The position numbers and the translations under genes are program-made. Under the pieces are notes generated by a model that saw only the letters and a list, made by a program, of their open reading frames with translations, was not told where the DNA came from and did not search any database. From an uncultured Prevotellaceae bacterium (GTDB lineage Bacteria; Bacteroidota; Bacteroidia; Bacteroidales; Bacteroidaceae): 56,942 nucleotides of DNA. Shown here in pieces: positions 32,894 through 42,189 of the stretch (position 1 is the first letter of the stretch; each line of letters starts with the position of its first letter). The stretch spans positions 1 to 56,942 of the forward strand of contig CAMKEM010000012.1 of assembly GCA_946411565.1 (NCBI GenBank), in the 5' to 3' direction.

Positions 32894-35515
32894 ATGCGTG
32901 AACTATTCAAGCGAAGATTTCTATTTGTATTCTTCACTTTTAACTTTTCACTTCTAACAGGTTTCGCACAGGATAAGATTGTAAATCCTGACATCAGTTA
33001 TGCGGGACAGGCACGTGAGTGTACCATTAAGGGCATAGCTGTAAGTGGTGTGGAAGACTATGAGGATTATATGCTCACAAGCATATCAGGTCTTTCCATA
33101 GATCAAAGGATAATGATTCCTGGCAATGAGATTACAGAGGCTGTGAAGCGTTACTGGCGTCATGGACTTTTCTCTGAGGTAAAGATTGCTGCTGACTCTA
33201 TCGTTGGTGAGGATATCTATCTGCACATCTATCTTCAGACTCGTCCTCGTGTCTCTTCTATTAATTATATAGGTCTGAAAAAGACTGAGAAGAACGACAT
33301 GGAGGAGAAACTGGGCCTGTTGAAAGGTTCACAGATTACTCCTAACATGATAGACCGTGCGAAGATTCTTGCAAAGAGATATTTCGATGACAAGGGCTTC
33401 AAGAATGCGGAGATTACCATTCGTCAGCGTGATGATGTTAGTGAGAAGAATCATGTCATCCTCGATGTTGATGTAGATAAGAAGGAGAAGACAAAGGTTC
33501 ACAAGATAACCATTGATGGTAATAGGTATCTCACAGAGAAGAAGATCAAGGGTGGTATCTTCAGTAAGGGCGCATTGAAGAAAATCAATGAGGCTGGTAA
33601 GTTCTACTCTTTGTTCAAGTCAAAGAAGTTTACTCCAGAGCGTTTCTCTGAAGCCAAGAATGGTCTTATTGAGAAGTATAACGAGCTTGGTTATCGTGAT
33701 GCTACTATTCTCAAGGATAGCGTGAGTACATACGATGATCGTCATGTAAACGTATATCTTAAGGTAGAGGAAGGGCAGAAATACTATATCCGTAACATTA
33801 CATGGGTAGGTAATACTGTTTATCCATCTGAATATCTTGCAAGAATACTTGGTATGCAAAAGGGTGACGTATATAACCAGAAATTGCTCAGCAAGCGTCT
33901 TTCAGAGGATGAGGATGCTGTTGGTAATGAGTATTGGAACAATGGTTACCTCTTCTATCGCCTTGAACCAACGGAGATAAATATCGTTGGGGATAGTATC
34001 GACCTTGAGATGCGTATTACGGAAGGTCCTCAGGCACATATCTCACACGTTCGTATTAATGGTAATAATCGTCTGTATGAGAATGTTGTGCGTCGTGAGC
34101 TTCGTACTAAGCCAGGTGACCTCTTCTCTAAGGAAGCCCTTCAGCGTTCTGCTCGTGAGCTTGCATCAATGGGACATTTTGATGCAGAAAAGGTTAATCC
34201 AGACATTAAGCCAAACCCAGAGGATGGTACAGTAGATATCAACTGGGATCTTGAGCAGAAGTCAAACGACCAGATCGAGTTCTCTCTCGGTTGGGGTCAG
34301 ACAGGTATCATTGGTAAGATTGGTTTGAAGCTTAACAACTTCTCTATGGCTAATCTCTTCAATAAGAATAGAGAGCACAGAGGCCTTATGCCAATTGGTG
34401 ATGGTGAGACTCTTTCACTTGGTGCACAGACCAATGGTTCATATTATCAGTCATATAATGCAGGTTATACAACTGCTTGGCTTGGTGGTAAGCGTCCACT
34501 TCAGTTCTCTGTTAATGGATTCTTCTCAAAGCAGACAGGTGTGAACTCAAGCTTCTATTCTTCTGCTTACAATCGCTCATATTATGCGATGTATGGTTAT
34601 GGAAGTAATTACAGTGACTATTATAGTATGTATTATGACTCTGATAAGTATATAAAATTGATAGGTGCAAGTATAGGTATAGGTAAGCGTCTTCGTTGGC
34701 CTGATGACTATTTCATGTTATCAATGTCACTTTCATATACACGTTATATGCTGAGTAACTGGGACTATTTCCTTAATATTAAAACTGGTAATTGTAATAA
34801 CCTCAATTTCAGTTTGAATTTGTCTCGTACTTCAACAGACAACCAGCTCTTCCCACGTCGTGGTTCTGAATTTGATCTTTCTGTGTCATTGACTCCACCA
34901 TGGTCAGCATTTAATAATAAGGATTACAAGAATCTTGCTATTGATCCTCAATCAAGCACTTACCAGAAGGAATTGCAGGATAAGTATCGTTGGATTGAGT
35001 ATCATAAGTGGAAATTCAGAAGTAGAACCTTCACAGCTCTTACAGGTGGTACAAAGTGTTTAGTTCTTATGACACGTATTGAGGGTGGTGTTCTTGGTTC
35101 ATACAACAAGTATAATGAATCTCCATTTGAGACATTCTATATGGGTGGTGATGGTATGTCAGGCTACTCTTCAGGTTATGGCTCAGAAACTATTGGTCTT
35201 CGTGGTTATGAGAATGGTTCTATTGCCTATTATGGCTATGCTTACAATCGTTTCTCTCTTGAGCTTCGCTATCCATTGATGCTTGGTAACACTACCATCT
35301 ACGGTCTTACATTTGCGGAGGCTGGTAATGCATGGAGTAAACTTAAAAATTTCAATCCATTTGAATTAAAGAGAAGTGCAGGTGTTGGTGTACGTATCTA
35401 CTTGCCAATGGTTGGTTTGATGGGTATTGACTGGGCTTATGGCTTCGACAGAGATAATGTAAACAGAGCAAAGGGTGGAAGTCAGTTCCACTTCGTCTTG
35501 GGTCAGGAATTCTAA
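32894..35515 (+). CDS. bamA: Outer-membrane protein assembly factor BamA
   Basis: An 873-residue Omp85 protein that inserts beta-barrels into the outer membrane. After a signal peptide (1-26) come five POTRA-like domains (about 45-450; VKRYWRHGLFSEVKI, GLIEKYNELGYRDATI, ELASMGHFDAEKVNPDI) and a 16-strand-type barrel (about 460-873). The barrel has GLRGYENGS near 775 (VRGF/Y-type motif) and the C-terminal FHFVLGQEF. Codons 14-21 of the signal peptide (TTCACTTTTAACTTTTCACT) look like the ttcacttttcac intergenic repeat word. It has over 20 methionines, a useful contrast to the Met-free SusC. Confidence 0.96.
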   Translation: MRELFKRRFLFVFFTFNFSLLTGFAQDKIVNPDISYAGQARECTIKGIAVSGVEDYEDYMLTSISGLSIDQRIMIPGNEITEAVKRYWRHGLFSEVKIAADSIVGEDIYLHIYLQTRPRVSSINYIGLKKTEKNDMEEKLGLLKGSQITPNMIDRAKILAKRYFDDKGFKNAEITIRQRDDVSEKNHVILDVDVDKKEKTKVHKITIDGNRYLTEKKIKGGIFSKGALKKINEAGKFYSLFKSKKFTPERFSEAKNGLIEKYNELGYRDATILKDSVSTYDDRHVNVYLKVEEGQKYYIRNITWVGNTVYPSEYLARILGMQKGDVYNQKLLSKRLSEDEDAVGNEYWNNGYLFYRLEPTEINIVGDSIDLEMRITEGPQAHISHVRINGNNRLYENVVRRELRTKPGDLFSKEALQRSARELASMGHFDAEKVNPDIKPNPEDGTVDINWDLEQKSNDQIEFSLGWGQTGIIGKIGLKLNNFSMANLFNKNREHRGLMPIGDGETLSLGAQTNGSYYQSYNAGYTTAWLGGKRPLQFSVNGFFSKQTGVNSSFYSSAYNRSYYAMYGYGSNYSDYYSMYYDSDKYIKLIGASIGIGKRLRWPDDYFMLSMSLSYTRYMLSNWDYFLNIKTGNCNNLNFSLNLSRTSTDNQLFPRRGSEFDLSVSLTPPWSAFNNKDYKNLAIDPQSSTYQKELQDKYRWIEYHKWKFRSRTFTALTGGTKCLVLMTRIEGGVLGSYNKYNESPFETFYMGGDGMSGYSSGYGSETIGLRGYENGSIAYYGYAYNRFSLELRYPLMLGNTTIYGLTFAEAGNAWSKLKNFNPFELKRSAGVGVRIYLPMVGLMGIDWAYGFDRDNVNRAKGGSQFHFVLGQEF

Positions 35516-35593
35516 ATTCCGCCCTTGACATAGTTTTATTGCATGAAAATTCTAATCATAGGGAATTTCTCTATATTTTATAGGGAAATTTCT

Positions 35594-35624
35594 TTTGTTT
35601 AGAGACTAAAACTGAATAAATTTG
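35594..35624 (+). promoter_or_regulatory. Promoter of the first ompH gene
   Basis: TTTG (35594-35597), 19-nt spacer, TAAATTTG (35617-35624). It rules out start codons upstream of 35664. Confidence 0.75.
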
Positions 35625-35663
35625 CAATCGGTAATATTGCCAGATTATTTAAAAACTACAATT

Positions 35664-36197
35664 ATGAAATCAAGAGTTCTATTAATAGCTTTACTTTTTG
35701 GTATGTTTTCTTTTGGTGTAAGTTCTTCATGTTATGCTCAGAAGTTTGCACTTCTTGACATGGAATACGTGCTTAAAAACATACCTGCATACGAGCGTGC
35801 AAACGAGCAATTGAATCAGGTTTCAAAGAAATGGCAAGCAGAAGTGGAGGCTATCAACCTTGAAGCATCTACTATGTATAAGAACTATCAGAATGAGGTT
35901 GTTTTCCTTTCTCAGGAGCAGAAGAAGGCAAAGCAAGAGGCTATAATGCAAAAAGAGAAGGAGGCTTCCGATCTCAAGAAAAAGTATTTCGGACCTGAAG
36001 GTGAACTCTTCAAGAAGCGTGAATCCCTGATGTCACCAATTCAGGAGGAGATATACAATGCCGTAAAGGCAATATCAGAAATGAGAGGCTATTCAATGGT
36101 AATTGATCGTGCTTCAGACAATGGTATGATATACGCTTCACCAAAGATTGACATTAGTAAAGAAGTACTTGAGAAACTGGGATATAACGTTCAATAG
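35664..36197 (+). CDS. OmpH/Skp-family periplasmic chaperone (paralogue 1)
   Basis: A 177-residue periplasmic chaperone that would hold unfolded outer-membrane proteins for BamA. Signal peptide of about 26 residues (ending SSCYAQ), core KFALLDMEYVLKNIPAYERA, a long charged coiled coil (about 48-125), and the closing YSMVIDRASDNGMIYASPKIDIS. The ATG at 35664 lies after the promoter; the open frame begins earlier but overlaps the -7 element. Confidence 0.92.
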   Translation: MKSRVLLIALLFGMFSFGVSSSCYAQKFALLDMEYVLKNIPAYERANEQLNQVSKKWQAEVEAINLEASTMYKNYQNEVVFLSQEQKKAKQEAIMQKEKEASDLKKKYFGPEGELFKKRESLMSPIQEEIYNAVKAISEMRGYSMVIDRASDNGMIYASPKIDISKEVLEKLGYNVQ

Positions 36198-36249
36198 TGC
36201 TTAGGTTTATTAATAATTCACAATATTTGCGCGATATTGGCATATAAAT

Positions 36250-36280
36250 TTTGAAGTTTCGTGCTTTTATAGTAACTTTG
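36250..36280 (+). promoter_or_regulatory. Promoter of the second ompH gene
   Basis: TTTG (36250-36253), 19-nt spacer, TAACTTTG (36273-36280), about 100 nt before the ATG at 36380. Confidence 0.75.
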
Positions 36281-36379
36281 TAGCCAGTTTTGCAAAGTAA
36301 AACTGTTTTCCGGAAAGTTCAGATAATCCGGAGATAATAATAACGAATAAAAATAACAATAATAAAACGACAAAGAAAA

Positions 36380-36874
36380 ATGAAAAAACTTATCATCATG
36401 ATGATGCTCTTTGCTCCAATGGCTGTGATGGCACAGAAGTTTGGACACGTTGATTCACAGAGCATCATGACTACTCTCCCTGAGATTGCAAAGATCAATG
36501 GTGAGCTTCAGGCTACTGCACAGCAGTTTGAGAATGAGCTCAAGGCTATGCAAGAAGAGTTCCAGCGTAAGATGGACGAATTTGAGAAGGCAAAGGCTAC
36601 AATGAATGCTACAACTCAGAAGGAGACAGAGGCTTCTCTTCAGGAAATGTATCAGAAGATTCAGCAGACATACGCTCAGAATCAGCAGGAGATGCAGAAG
36701 CAGCAGCAGGAGAAGATGGCTCCTGTATATCAGAAGGTACAGACAGCTATCCAGAATGTAGGTAAGGCTGGTCAATATACTTACATCTTCGAGCAGGGTG
36801 CTGCCCTTTATGTTGGTGCAGGCTCAAAGGATGTTACAGCTGAGGTAAAGGCTGAACTCAATAAGCTTAAGTAA
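36380..36874 (+). CDS. OmpH/Skp-family periplasmic chaperone (paralogue 2)
   Basis: A 164-residue OmpH-type protein with a signal peptide (1-19, ending VMAQ), core KFGHVDSQSIMTTLPEIAKI, and a very Gln/Glu/Lys-rich coiled coil (about 45-118, IQQTYAQNQQEMQKQQQEK). The C-terminal YTYIFEQGAALYVGAGSKDVT is typical. It has its own promoter and a strong terminator after it, so it may be expressed at a different level from its neighbours. Confidence 0.92.
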   Translation: MKKLIIMMMLFAPMAVMAQKFGHVDSQSIMTTLPEIAKINGELQATAQQFENELKAMQEEFQRKMDEFEKAKATMNATTQKETEASLQEMYQKIQQTYAQNQQEMQKQQQEKMAPVYQKVQTAIQNVGKAGQYTYIFEQGAALYVGAGSKDVTAEVKAELNKLK

Positions 36875-36891
36875 GTAACTCATAACATATA

Positions 36892-36936
36892 GGGCAGGTT
36901 ACTTCAGCCGAAAGACTGGAGACCTGCCCTTTTTTG
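36892..36936 (+). terminator. Terminator after ompH paralogue 2
   Basis: GGGCAGGT and ACCTGCCC with inner CAG/CTG pairs, followed by TTTTTTG. Confidence 0.9.
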
Positions 36937-36986
36937 TTTATTGTTTAGAGATTAGGGTTTAGTGATTAGAGTTTATTAAAAAGATC

Positions 36987-37490
36987 ATGAAAAAATATAT
37001 ACTCCTTTTACTTGTATCTTTCATAATGCTTCCTATTAGTGCTCAGCAAATGAAATTAGGCTATTTCAGCTATGATGCTGTGCTAAAGGCTACACCTGAC
37101 TATATTAGTGCTAAGTCAAGCATAGAAAACCTGAAAAAGCAATATGATGCAGAGATACAGATAGCACAGAAGGATTTCAATGATAAATATGAGAACTTCA
37201 TTGAGAATCAAAGTGGAATGGCTGAGGCTATCCGTGAGAAACGTCAGAGTGAGCTGCAAAGCATATTAGAGCGTAACATGGCTTTCAAGCAGGAATCAGA
37301 TAGACTTCTTGCCAAGGCTGAGGAAGAAGCTATGGCTCCACTTCGTGCAAAGCTTGATAATGCCATCAAGGCTTTAGGCAGTGAGAAGGATTTCATTGCT
37401 ATCCTCAATACCGATAATAACGCAGTTCCATACATCAACCCTATTATAGGTGAAGATGTGACAGATATACTTATCGATAAAATTAGATGA
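36987..37490 (+). CDS. OmpH/Skp-family periplasmic chaperone (paralogue 3)
   Basis: A 167-residue OmpH-type protein: signal peptide (1-20, ending ISAQ), MKLGYFSYDAVLKATPDY, coiled coil (about 50-115), and C-terminal FIAILNTDNNAVPYINPIIG with VTDILIDKIR. Two OmpH genes are usual in this Bacteroidales cluster; this third one overlaps murI by 4 bp (ATGA), so the two are translationally coupled. Confidence 0.88.
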   Translation: MKKYILLLLVSFIMLPISAQQMKLGYFSYDAVLKATPDYISAKSSIENLKKQYDAEIQIAQKDFNDKYENFIENQSGMAEAIREKRQSELQSILERNMAFKQESDRLLAKAEEEAMAPLRAKLDNAIKALGSEKDFIAILNTDNNAVPYINPIIGEDVTDILIDKIR

Positions 37491-38323
37491 TAAAAGGAGA
37501 TAAAACCCCTGGACCTATTGGAGTCTTTGATTCCGGTTATGGTGGATTGACCATACTGCAGCAGTTGCGTAAACGACTACCGCAGTATGATTTTCTGTAT
37601 TTAGGGGATAATGCCCGAGCACCTTACGGACCACGTTCCTTTGATGTCGTGTATCAGTTTACAAGGGAAGCAGTATTGAAACTCTTCGATATGGGATGTA
37701 AACTCGTGATTCTTGGATGTAATACAGCCTCTGCAAAGGCTCTTCGTACCATTCAGCAGAACGACCTCCCTCTCGTTGATCCAGACAGGCGTGTACTCGG
37801 TGTTATTCGTCCTACGGTAGAGGTTATAGGAAACATAACAAAGACGCGTCACGTTGGTCTTGTAGCCACCGAGGGTACTGTCCGTAGTGAGAGCTATACG
37901 CTCGAAATACAGAAATTCTATCCAGATATCAAGGTGTCAGGACAAGCTTGCCCTCTTTGGGCTGCTATTGTTGAGGCTGGTGAGGCAGAAACAGAAGGTG
38001 CGGAATACTTTGTAAGGAAAAGAATCAACCAGCTTCTTGAAAAAGACCGTGAGATAGACACTATCCTGTTAGGTTGCACCCATTATCCTCTTCTTATGAA
38101 CGCATTACGAAAGTCTGTACCAGAAGGTATAAAGATAGTGCCACAGGGAGAATATGTGGCTGCAAGTCTTGAAGACTATCTGGACCGTCATAAGGAGATG
38201 AATGACCGATGTTCCAAGAATGGGAAAATATCATATTATACAACAGAAAATCCTGAGAGATTCAAGGAATGTGCGGCTATGTTCCTTCATGAGGATGTAA
38301 ATGTGAAAAGAGTGGAACTTTAG
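37487..38323 (+). CDS. murI: Glutamate racemase
   Basis: A 278-residue enzyme that makes D-glutamate for peptidoglycan. Both catalytic cysteines are present: C78 in ILGCNTASA and C197 in LLGCTHYPLL. The N-terminal FDSGYGGLTILQ (14-25) and YLGDNARAPYG (38-48) bind substrate. Its first codons overlap the stop of the ompH gene. Its place at the end of the uppS-bamA-ompH block is conserved in Bacteroidales. Confidence 0.96.
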   Translation: MIKGDKTPGPIGVFDSGYGGLTILQQLRKRLPQYDFLYLGDNARAPYGPRSFDVVYQFTREAVLKLFDMGCKLVILGCNTASAKALRTIQQNDLPLVDPDRRVLGVIRPTVEVIGNITKTRHVGLVATEGTVRSESYTLEIQKFYPDIKVSGQACPLWAAIVEAGEAETEGAEYFVRKRINQLLEKDREIDTILLGCTHYPLLMNALRKSVPEGIKIVPQGEYVAASLEDYLDRHKEMNDRCSKNGKISYYTTENPERFKECAAMFLHEDVNVKRVEL

Positions 38324-38393
38324 TCAAAAACATAATAAAATCGTGCAGAATACAGCAATTTACTAACAAAAAGTAAAGTTTTATAAGGAAAAA

Positions 38394-38425
38394 TTTGTAT
38401 TTGTCAATAAAAATATGTACTTTTG
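38394..38425 (+). promoter_or_regulatory. korAB promoter
   Basis: A perfect example of the Bacteroidetes promoter: TTTG (38394-38397), 20-nt spacer, TACTTTTG (38418-38425), about 68 nt before the korA ATG. Confidence 0.85.
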
Positions 38426-38493
38426 CAACAGATTGTAACGAACAACAGGAAAAAAGAAGAAATTTATAACTCATAAATATAACAAAAGCATTT

Positions 38494-40338
38494 ATGGCAG
38501 AACAATTAGAAGTTAAGGAGTTGGACCAGGTTGTTGTCCGCTTCTCAGGTGATTCCGGTGACGGAATGCAGCTTGCAGGAAACATTTTCTCTACAGTATC
38601 TGCTACCGTAGGTAACAGTATCTCAACTTTCCCAGACTATCCAGCTGATATCCGTGCCCCACAAGGCTCGCTTACTGGTGTATCAGGTTTTCAGGTACAC
38701 ATCGGTGCAAGTCAGGTATATACTCCTGGTGACGAGTGTGATGTACTTGTAGCCATGAATGCTGCAGCCCTTAAGACTCAGTATCGTTACGCTAAGCCAA
38801 ACGCTACTATCATCATCGATACTGACTCTTTCGCTGAGAGCGACCTTAAGAAGGCTGCTTTCGAGACTCAGGACTATCTCGGTGAGATGGGTATTGATCC
38901 TGACCGTGTTATCCAGTGCCCTATCACAACTATCGTTAAGGAGGCTCTTGCTGACACAGGTATGGATAACAAGGCTATGCTCAAGTGCCGTAACATGTTC
39001 GCCCTCGGTCTTGTTTGCTGGCTCTTCAGCCGTGACCTCGACCTCGTTGCTAACTTCCTCCGTGATAAGTTCGCTAAGAAGCCAGCTATTGCTGAGGCTA
39101 ACATCAAGGTTATCCAGGCTGGTTACGACTACGGTCACAACACACATTCTTCAGCAACTAACGTTTACCGTATTGAGTCAAAGGAGAAGACTCCTGGACG
39201 CTATATGGATATCACAGGTAACAAGGCTACAGCATACGGCTTCATCGCTGCTGCAGAGAAGGCAGGACTCAAGCTCTATCTTGGTTCTTACCCTATCACC
39301 CCTGCTACCGACGTTCTTCACGAGCTTTCTAAGCACAAGTCACTTGGCGTAACAACAGTTCAGTGTGAGGATGAGATTGCAGGTTGTGCTTCTTCTCTTG
39401 GTGCTGCATTTGCAGGTGCTCTCGCTGTAACAAGCACATCAGGTCCTGGTATCTGTCTTAAGTCAGAGGCTATGAACCTCGCTGTTATTATGGAGCTTCC
39501 TCTCGTTGTTCTAGACGTACAGCGTGGTGGTCCTGCAACAGGTCTTCCAACAAAGTCTGAGCAGACAGACCTCCTTCAGGTTCTCTTCGGCCGTAACGGT
39601 GAGTCTCCAATGCCAGTACTCGCTGCTACAAGTCCAACAGATTGTTTCGACGCTGCTTATCAGGCTTCAAAGATTGCTCTTGAGCACATGACTCCTGTAT
39701 GTCTCCTCACAGACGCATACGTAGCTAATGGTTCTGGTGCATTCAAGCTCCCTGACCTTGCTAAGATGGACGCTATCAATCCTCCATACGTTCCAGAGGA
39801 TATGAAGGGTAACTGGACTCCTTACATGCGTGCTGAGAACGGCACACGTTACTGGGCAGTTCCTGGTCGTCAGGGCTTCGAGCACATCCTCGGTGGTCTT
39901 GAGAAGGACGACAAGACAGGTGCTATCTCTACAAACCCAGAGAACCACGATCTCATGACACGCAAGCGTCAGGCTAAGATCAATAATATTCAGGTTCCAG
40001 ATCTTGAGGTTGTAGGTGATGTTGATGATGCACAGCTCCTAATCGTTGGTTTCGGTGGTACATACGGACACCTCCACGCTGCAATGGACGAGATGCGTGC
40101 TGCTGGCAAGAAGGTTGCCCTCGCACACTTTAAGTTCATCAACCCACTGCCAAAGAATACTGCTGATGTACTCAAGAAGTATCCAAAGGTAGTTGTTGCA
40201 GAGCAGAACATGGGTCAGCTCGCAGGCTGGTTGCGTATGAAGGTTGATAACTTTGTACCAGCACAGTATAATGAGGTTAAGGGACAGCCATTCAAGGTTA
40301 ATGAGCTTGTCGCTGCATTCAACAAAATCATAGGTTAA
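38494..40338 (+). CDS. korA: 2-oxoacid:ferredoxin oxidoreductase, fused gamma-alpha subunit
   Basis: A 614-residue subunit of a 2-oxoglutarate-type oxidoreductase that makes acyl-CoA and reduced ferredoxin. The gamma domain comes first (about 8-190; VVRFSGDSGDGMQLAGNIFS, FPDYPADIRAPQGSL). Then the alpha pyrimidine-binding domain (about 225-480; YLGSYPITPATDVLHEL, TVQCEDEIAGCASSLGAAFA, TSTSGPGICLKSEA, VQRGGPATGLPTKSEQTDLL) and a transketolase-C-like end. korB follows 20 bp later. Codon use is strongly biased, so the gene is highly expressed. Confidence 0.95.
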   Translation: MAEQLEVKELDQVVVRFSGDSGDGMQLAGNIFSTVSATVGNSISTFPDYPADIRAPQGSLTGVSGFQVHIGASQVYTPGDECDVLVAMNAAALKTQYRYAKPNATIIIDTDSFAESDLKKAAFETQDYLGEMGIDPDRVIQCPITTIVKEALADTGMDNKAMLKCRNMFALGLVCWLFSRDLDLVANFLRDKFAKKPAIAEANIKVIQAGYDYGHNTHSSATNVYRIESKEKTPGRYMDITGNKATAYGFIAAAEKAGLKLYLGSYPITPATDVLHELSKHKSLGVTTVQCEDEIAGCASSLGAAFAGALAVTSTSGPGICLKSEAMNLAVIMELPLVVLDVQRGGPATGLPTKSEQTDLLQVLFGRNGESPMPVLAATSPTDCFDAAYQASKIALEHMTPVCLLTDAYVANGSGAFKLPDLAKMDAINPPYVPEDMKGNWTPYMRAENGTRYWAVPGRQGFEHILGGLEKDDKTGAISTNPENHDLMTRKRQAKINNIQVPDLEVVGDVDDAQLLIVGFGGTYGHLHAAMDEMRAAGKKVALAHFKFINPLPKNTADVLKKYPKVVVAEQNMGQLAGWLRMKVDNFVPAQYNEVKGQPFKVNELVAAFNKIIG

Positions 40339-40358
40339 TTTCAAAAGGCATAAACAAA

Positions 40359-41363
40359 ATGGCATATACAGCTAACGATTATAAGAAAGGACAGCCACGT
40401 TGGTGTCCTGGATGCGGTGACCACTTCTTCCTCGCATCACTCCACAAGGCAATGGCAGAAATCGGCGTTGATCCTTGGAACATAGCAGTTATATCAGGTA
40501 TCGGATGTTCTTCACGTCTGCCTCATTATATGGCTACTTACGGCATGAACACTATCCACGGTCGTGCAGCAGCTATCGCTACAGGTGCTAAGGTTGCTAA
40601 TCCAGACCTCAGTGTATGGCAGATCTCAGGTGATGGTGACGGACTTGCTATCGGTGGTAACCACTTCATCCACGCTAACCGTCGTAACATCAACCTCAAT
40701 ATGATCCTTCTCAACAACCGTATCTACGGTCTTACAAAAGGTCAGTATTCTCCAACCTCTCCACGTGGCTTCGTAAGTAAGTCATCTCCTTACGGTACAG
40801 TAGAGGATCCATTCCGCCCTGCAGAGCTTTGTTTCGGCGCTCGTGGTCATTTCTTCGCTCGTACCGTAGCAACTGACGGCAAGCACACCGTTGAGGTTCT
40901 CAAGGCTGCAAATGCGCACAAGGGCGCTTCTGTAACTGAGGTTCTCCAGAACTGTGTTATATTCAATGATGGTACACATGCTGCTGTATATAACTCAGCA
41001 GGTCGTGCAGAGAACGCTATCTATGTAGAGCATGGCAAGCCATTGATCTTCGGTAAGGATCGTGAGTTCGGACTTGTTCAGGAAGGTTTCGGCCTCAAGG
41101 TTGTAAAGATTGGCGAGAACGGCATCACAGAAAAGGATATCCTTGTTCACGATGCACATTGTGAGGACAACACTCTCCAGCTCAAGCTCGCTCTCATGGG
41201 CAACGGTGACGGATTCCCAGTAGCACTCGGTGTTATCCGTGATGTTGATGCTCCAACCTACGATGACTGCGTTACAGCACAGATTGAAGAGGTCAAGGCT
41301 GCTAAGAAGTATCACAACTTCGCAGAGCTTCTTGAGACCAATGATATTTGGGAAGTAAAATAA
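40359..41363 (+). CDS. korB: 2-oxoacid:ferredoxin oxidoreductase, beta subunit
   Basis: A 334-residue thiamine-diphosphate-binding subunit. CPGCGDHFF (17-25), IGCSSRLPHYM (47-57) and the ThDP/Mg motif GDGDGLAIGGNHFIHANRRN (88-107) followed by NNRIYGLTKGQYSPTSP. There is no ferredoxin domain; a separate ferredoxin must accept electrons. It pairs with korA. A strong terminator follows. Confidence 0.95.
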   Translation: MAYTANDYKKGQPRWCPGCGDHFFLASLHKAMAEIGVDPWNIAVISGIGCSSRLPHYMATYGMNTIHGRAAAIATGAKVANPDLSVWQISGDGDGLAIGGNHFIHANRRNINLNMILLNNRIYGLTKGQYSPTSPRGFVSKSSPYGTVEDPFRPAELCFGARGHFFARTVATDGKHTVEVLKAANAHKGASVTEVLQNCVIFNDGTHAAVYNSAGRAENAIYVEHGKPLIFGKDREFGLVQEGFGLKVVKIGENGITEKDILVHDAHCEDNTLQLKLALMGNGDGFPVALGVIRDVDAPTYDDCVTAQIEEVKAAKKYHNFAELLETNDIWEVK

Positions 41364-41383
41364 AAAACTTGATTTTTTAGTTA

Positions 41384-41420
41384 ATTGCACACACAATTTG
41401 TTTGTGTGTGCAATTTTTTT
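41384..41420 (+). terminator. Terminator after korB
   Basis: ATTGCACACACAA and TTGTGTGTGCAAT form a 13-bp perfect stem with a 5-nt loop and a run of seven T. Confidence 0.93.
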
Positions 41421-41494
41421 AGGGGAGATTGTTAAAAAGTAAACGATTTTTATCATTTTTTTGGAAAAAAATGCGCAGTATCAATTTTTTTTTG

Positions 41495-41502
41495 TAATTT
41501 TG
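41495..41502 (+). promoter_or_regulatory. -7 promoter element of the AraC-type gene
   Basis: TAATTTTG followed by CAAATG. Transcription would begin near 41509. Confidence 0.7.
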
Positions 41503-41508
41503 CAAATG

Positions 41509-41763
41509 TAAAATGGAGCTTCCCACAGGCAATAATAGCATTTTTATTCGCCTCCCAAATGAGAGACTCCATATATTTTTGACTGTATGAGTTCGTAAAG
41601 AACTACCAACACCATACGGCTTTAAACATTGCCGTTACAAATCAATAGGGGTATTCTGTAAGCTCTCAATAGGGTTGAAAATACAAGAAGAATCTACTTT
41701 TTTAATTAAAAGGATAATAGAATTAAATTAAAACGGATAACAAATAACATTAGTAAAATTAAA
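41509..41763 (+). promoter_or_regulatory. Long (about 255 nt) 5' leader of the AraC-type gene
   Basis: Between the -7 element and the ATG at 41764 there is no open frame of note, but there are pairable segments: GGAGCTTCCC/GGGAGG-like pairs around 41515-41575 and TGTATGAGTTCGTAAAGAAC near 41583-41605. I do not recognise a known riboswitch. The length suggests post-transcriptional control. Confidence 0.5.
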
Positions 41764-42111
41764 ATGAGAAATTCTAAACCAAAGAATTTTGCAGCACTTC
41801 TCAAGAAGTACGAGGCTGAGAAATTCTATCTGAACCCAGACGTTTACATTGAGACTCTGGCGCGTGACATGAATAGTAACCGCACATATCTTAGTGCATA
41901 TCTTCATAAGGAAAGAGGTACCTCTTTCACAGCATACGTTAACGACCTCCGTCTTCAGGAGGCTATGCCACTTCTCGAGAAGGGCACAAAGCGTGCAAGT
42001 GAGATTGCTTTCCTCGTAGGTTTCAGCAGCGAATATACATTCCGTCGTATCTTTAAGGAGAAGATGGGCTGCACTCCACGTGAGTACTCTCTCAAGATGA
42101 GAAAGGCTTAA
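41764..42111 (+). CDS. Stand-alone AraC-type DNA-binding protein
   Basis: A 115-residue protein made only of the AraC/XylS double helix-turn-helix: the first HTH at about 27-55 (YIETLARDMNSNRTYLSAYL), and the second at about 78-106 (ASEIAFLVGFSSEYTFRRIF, followed by CTPREYS). No ligand-binding or membrane domain is attached, unlike most AraC regulators (about 280 residues). It may be constitutively active or controlled through its amount, which fits the long leader. Target genes are unknown. Confidence 0.88.
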   Translation: MRNSKPKNFAALLKKYEAEKFYLNPDVYIETLARDMNSNRTYLSAYLHKERGTSFTAYVNDLRLQEAMPLLEKGTKRASEIAFLVGFSSEYTFRRIFKEKMGCTPREYSLKMRKA

Positions 42112-42153
42112 TTCAGCCTAATAATTCGCGTTTAGGCGAGTTATAAAAAATAT

Positions 42154-42189
42154 ACGCTCATGAGATTTATATCTCATGAGCGTTTTTTT
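42154..42189. terminator. Bidirectional terminator between convergent genes
   Basis: ACGCTCATGAGAT and ATCTCATGAGCGT, loop TTAT, then TTTTTT. An A-rich run on the left side serves the minus-strand gene ending at 42188. Confidence 0.92.

Noticed and set aside
38683..39352. Long open frames in other frames of korA
   Set aside because: korA has strongly biased codons, which leave antisense and shifted frames open; they lack family features and start signals.
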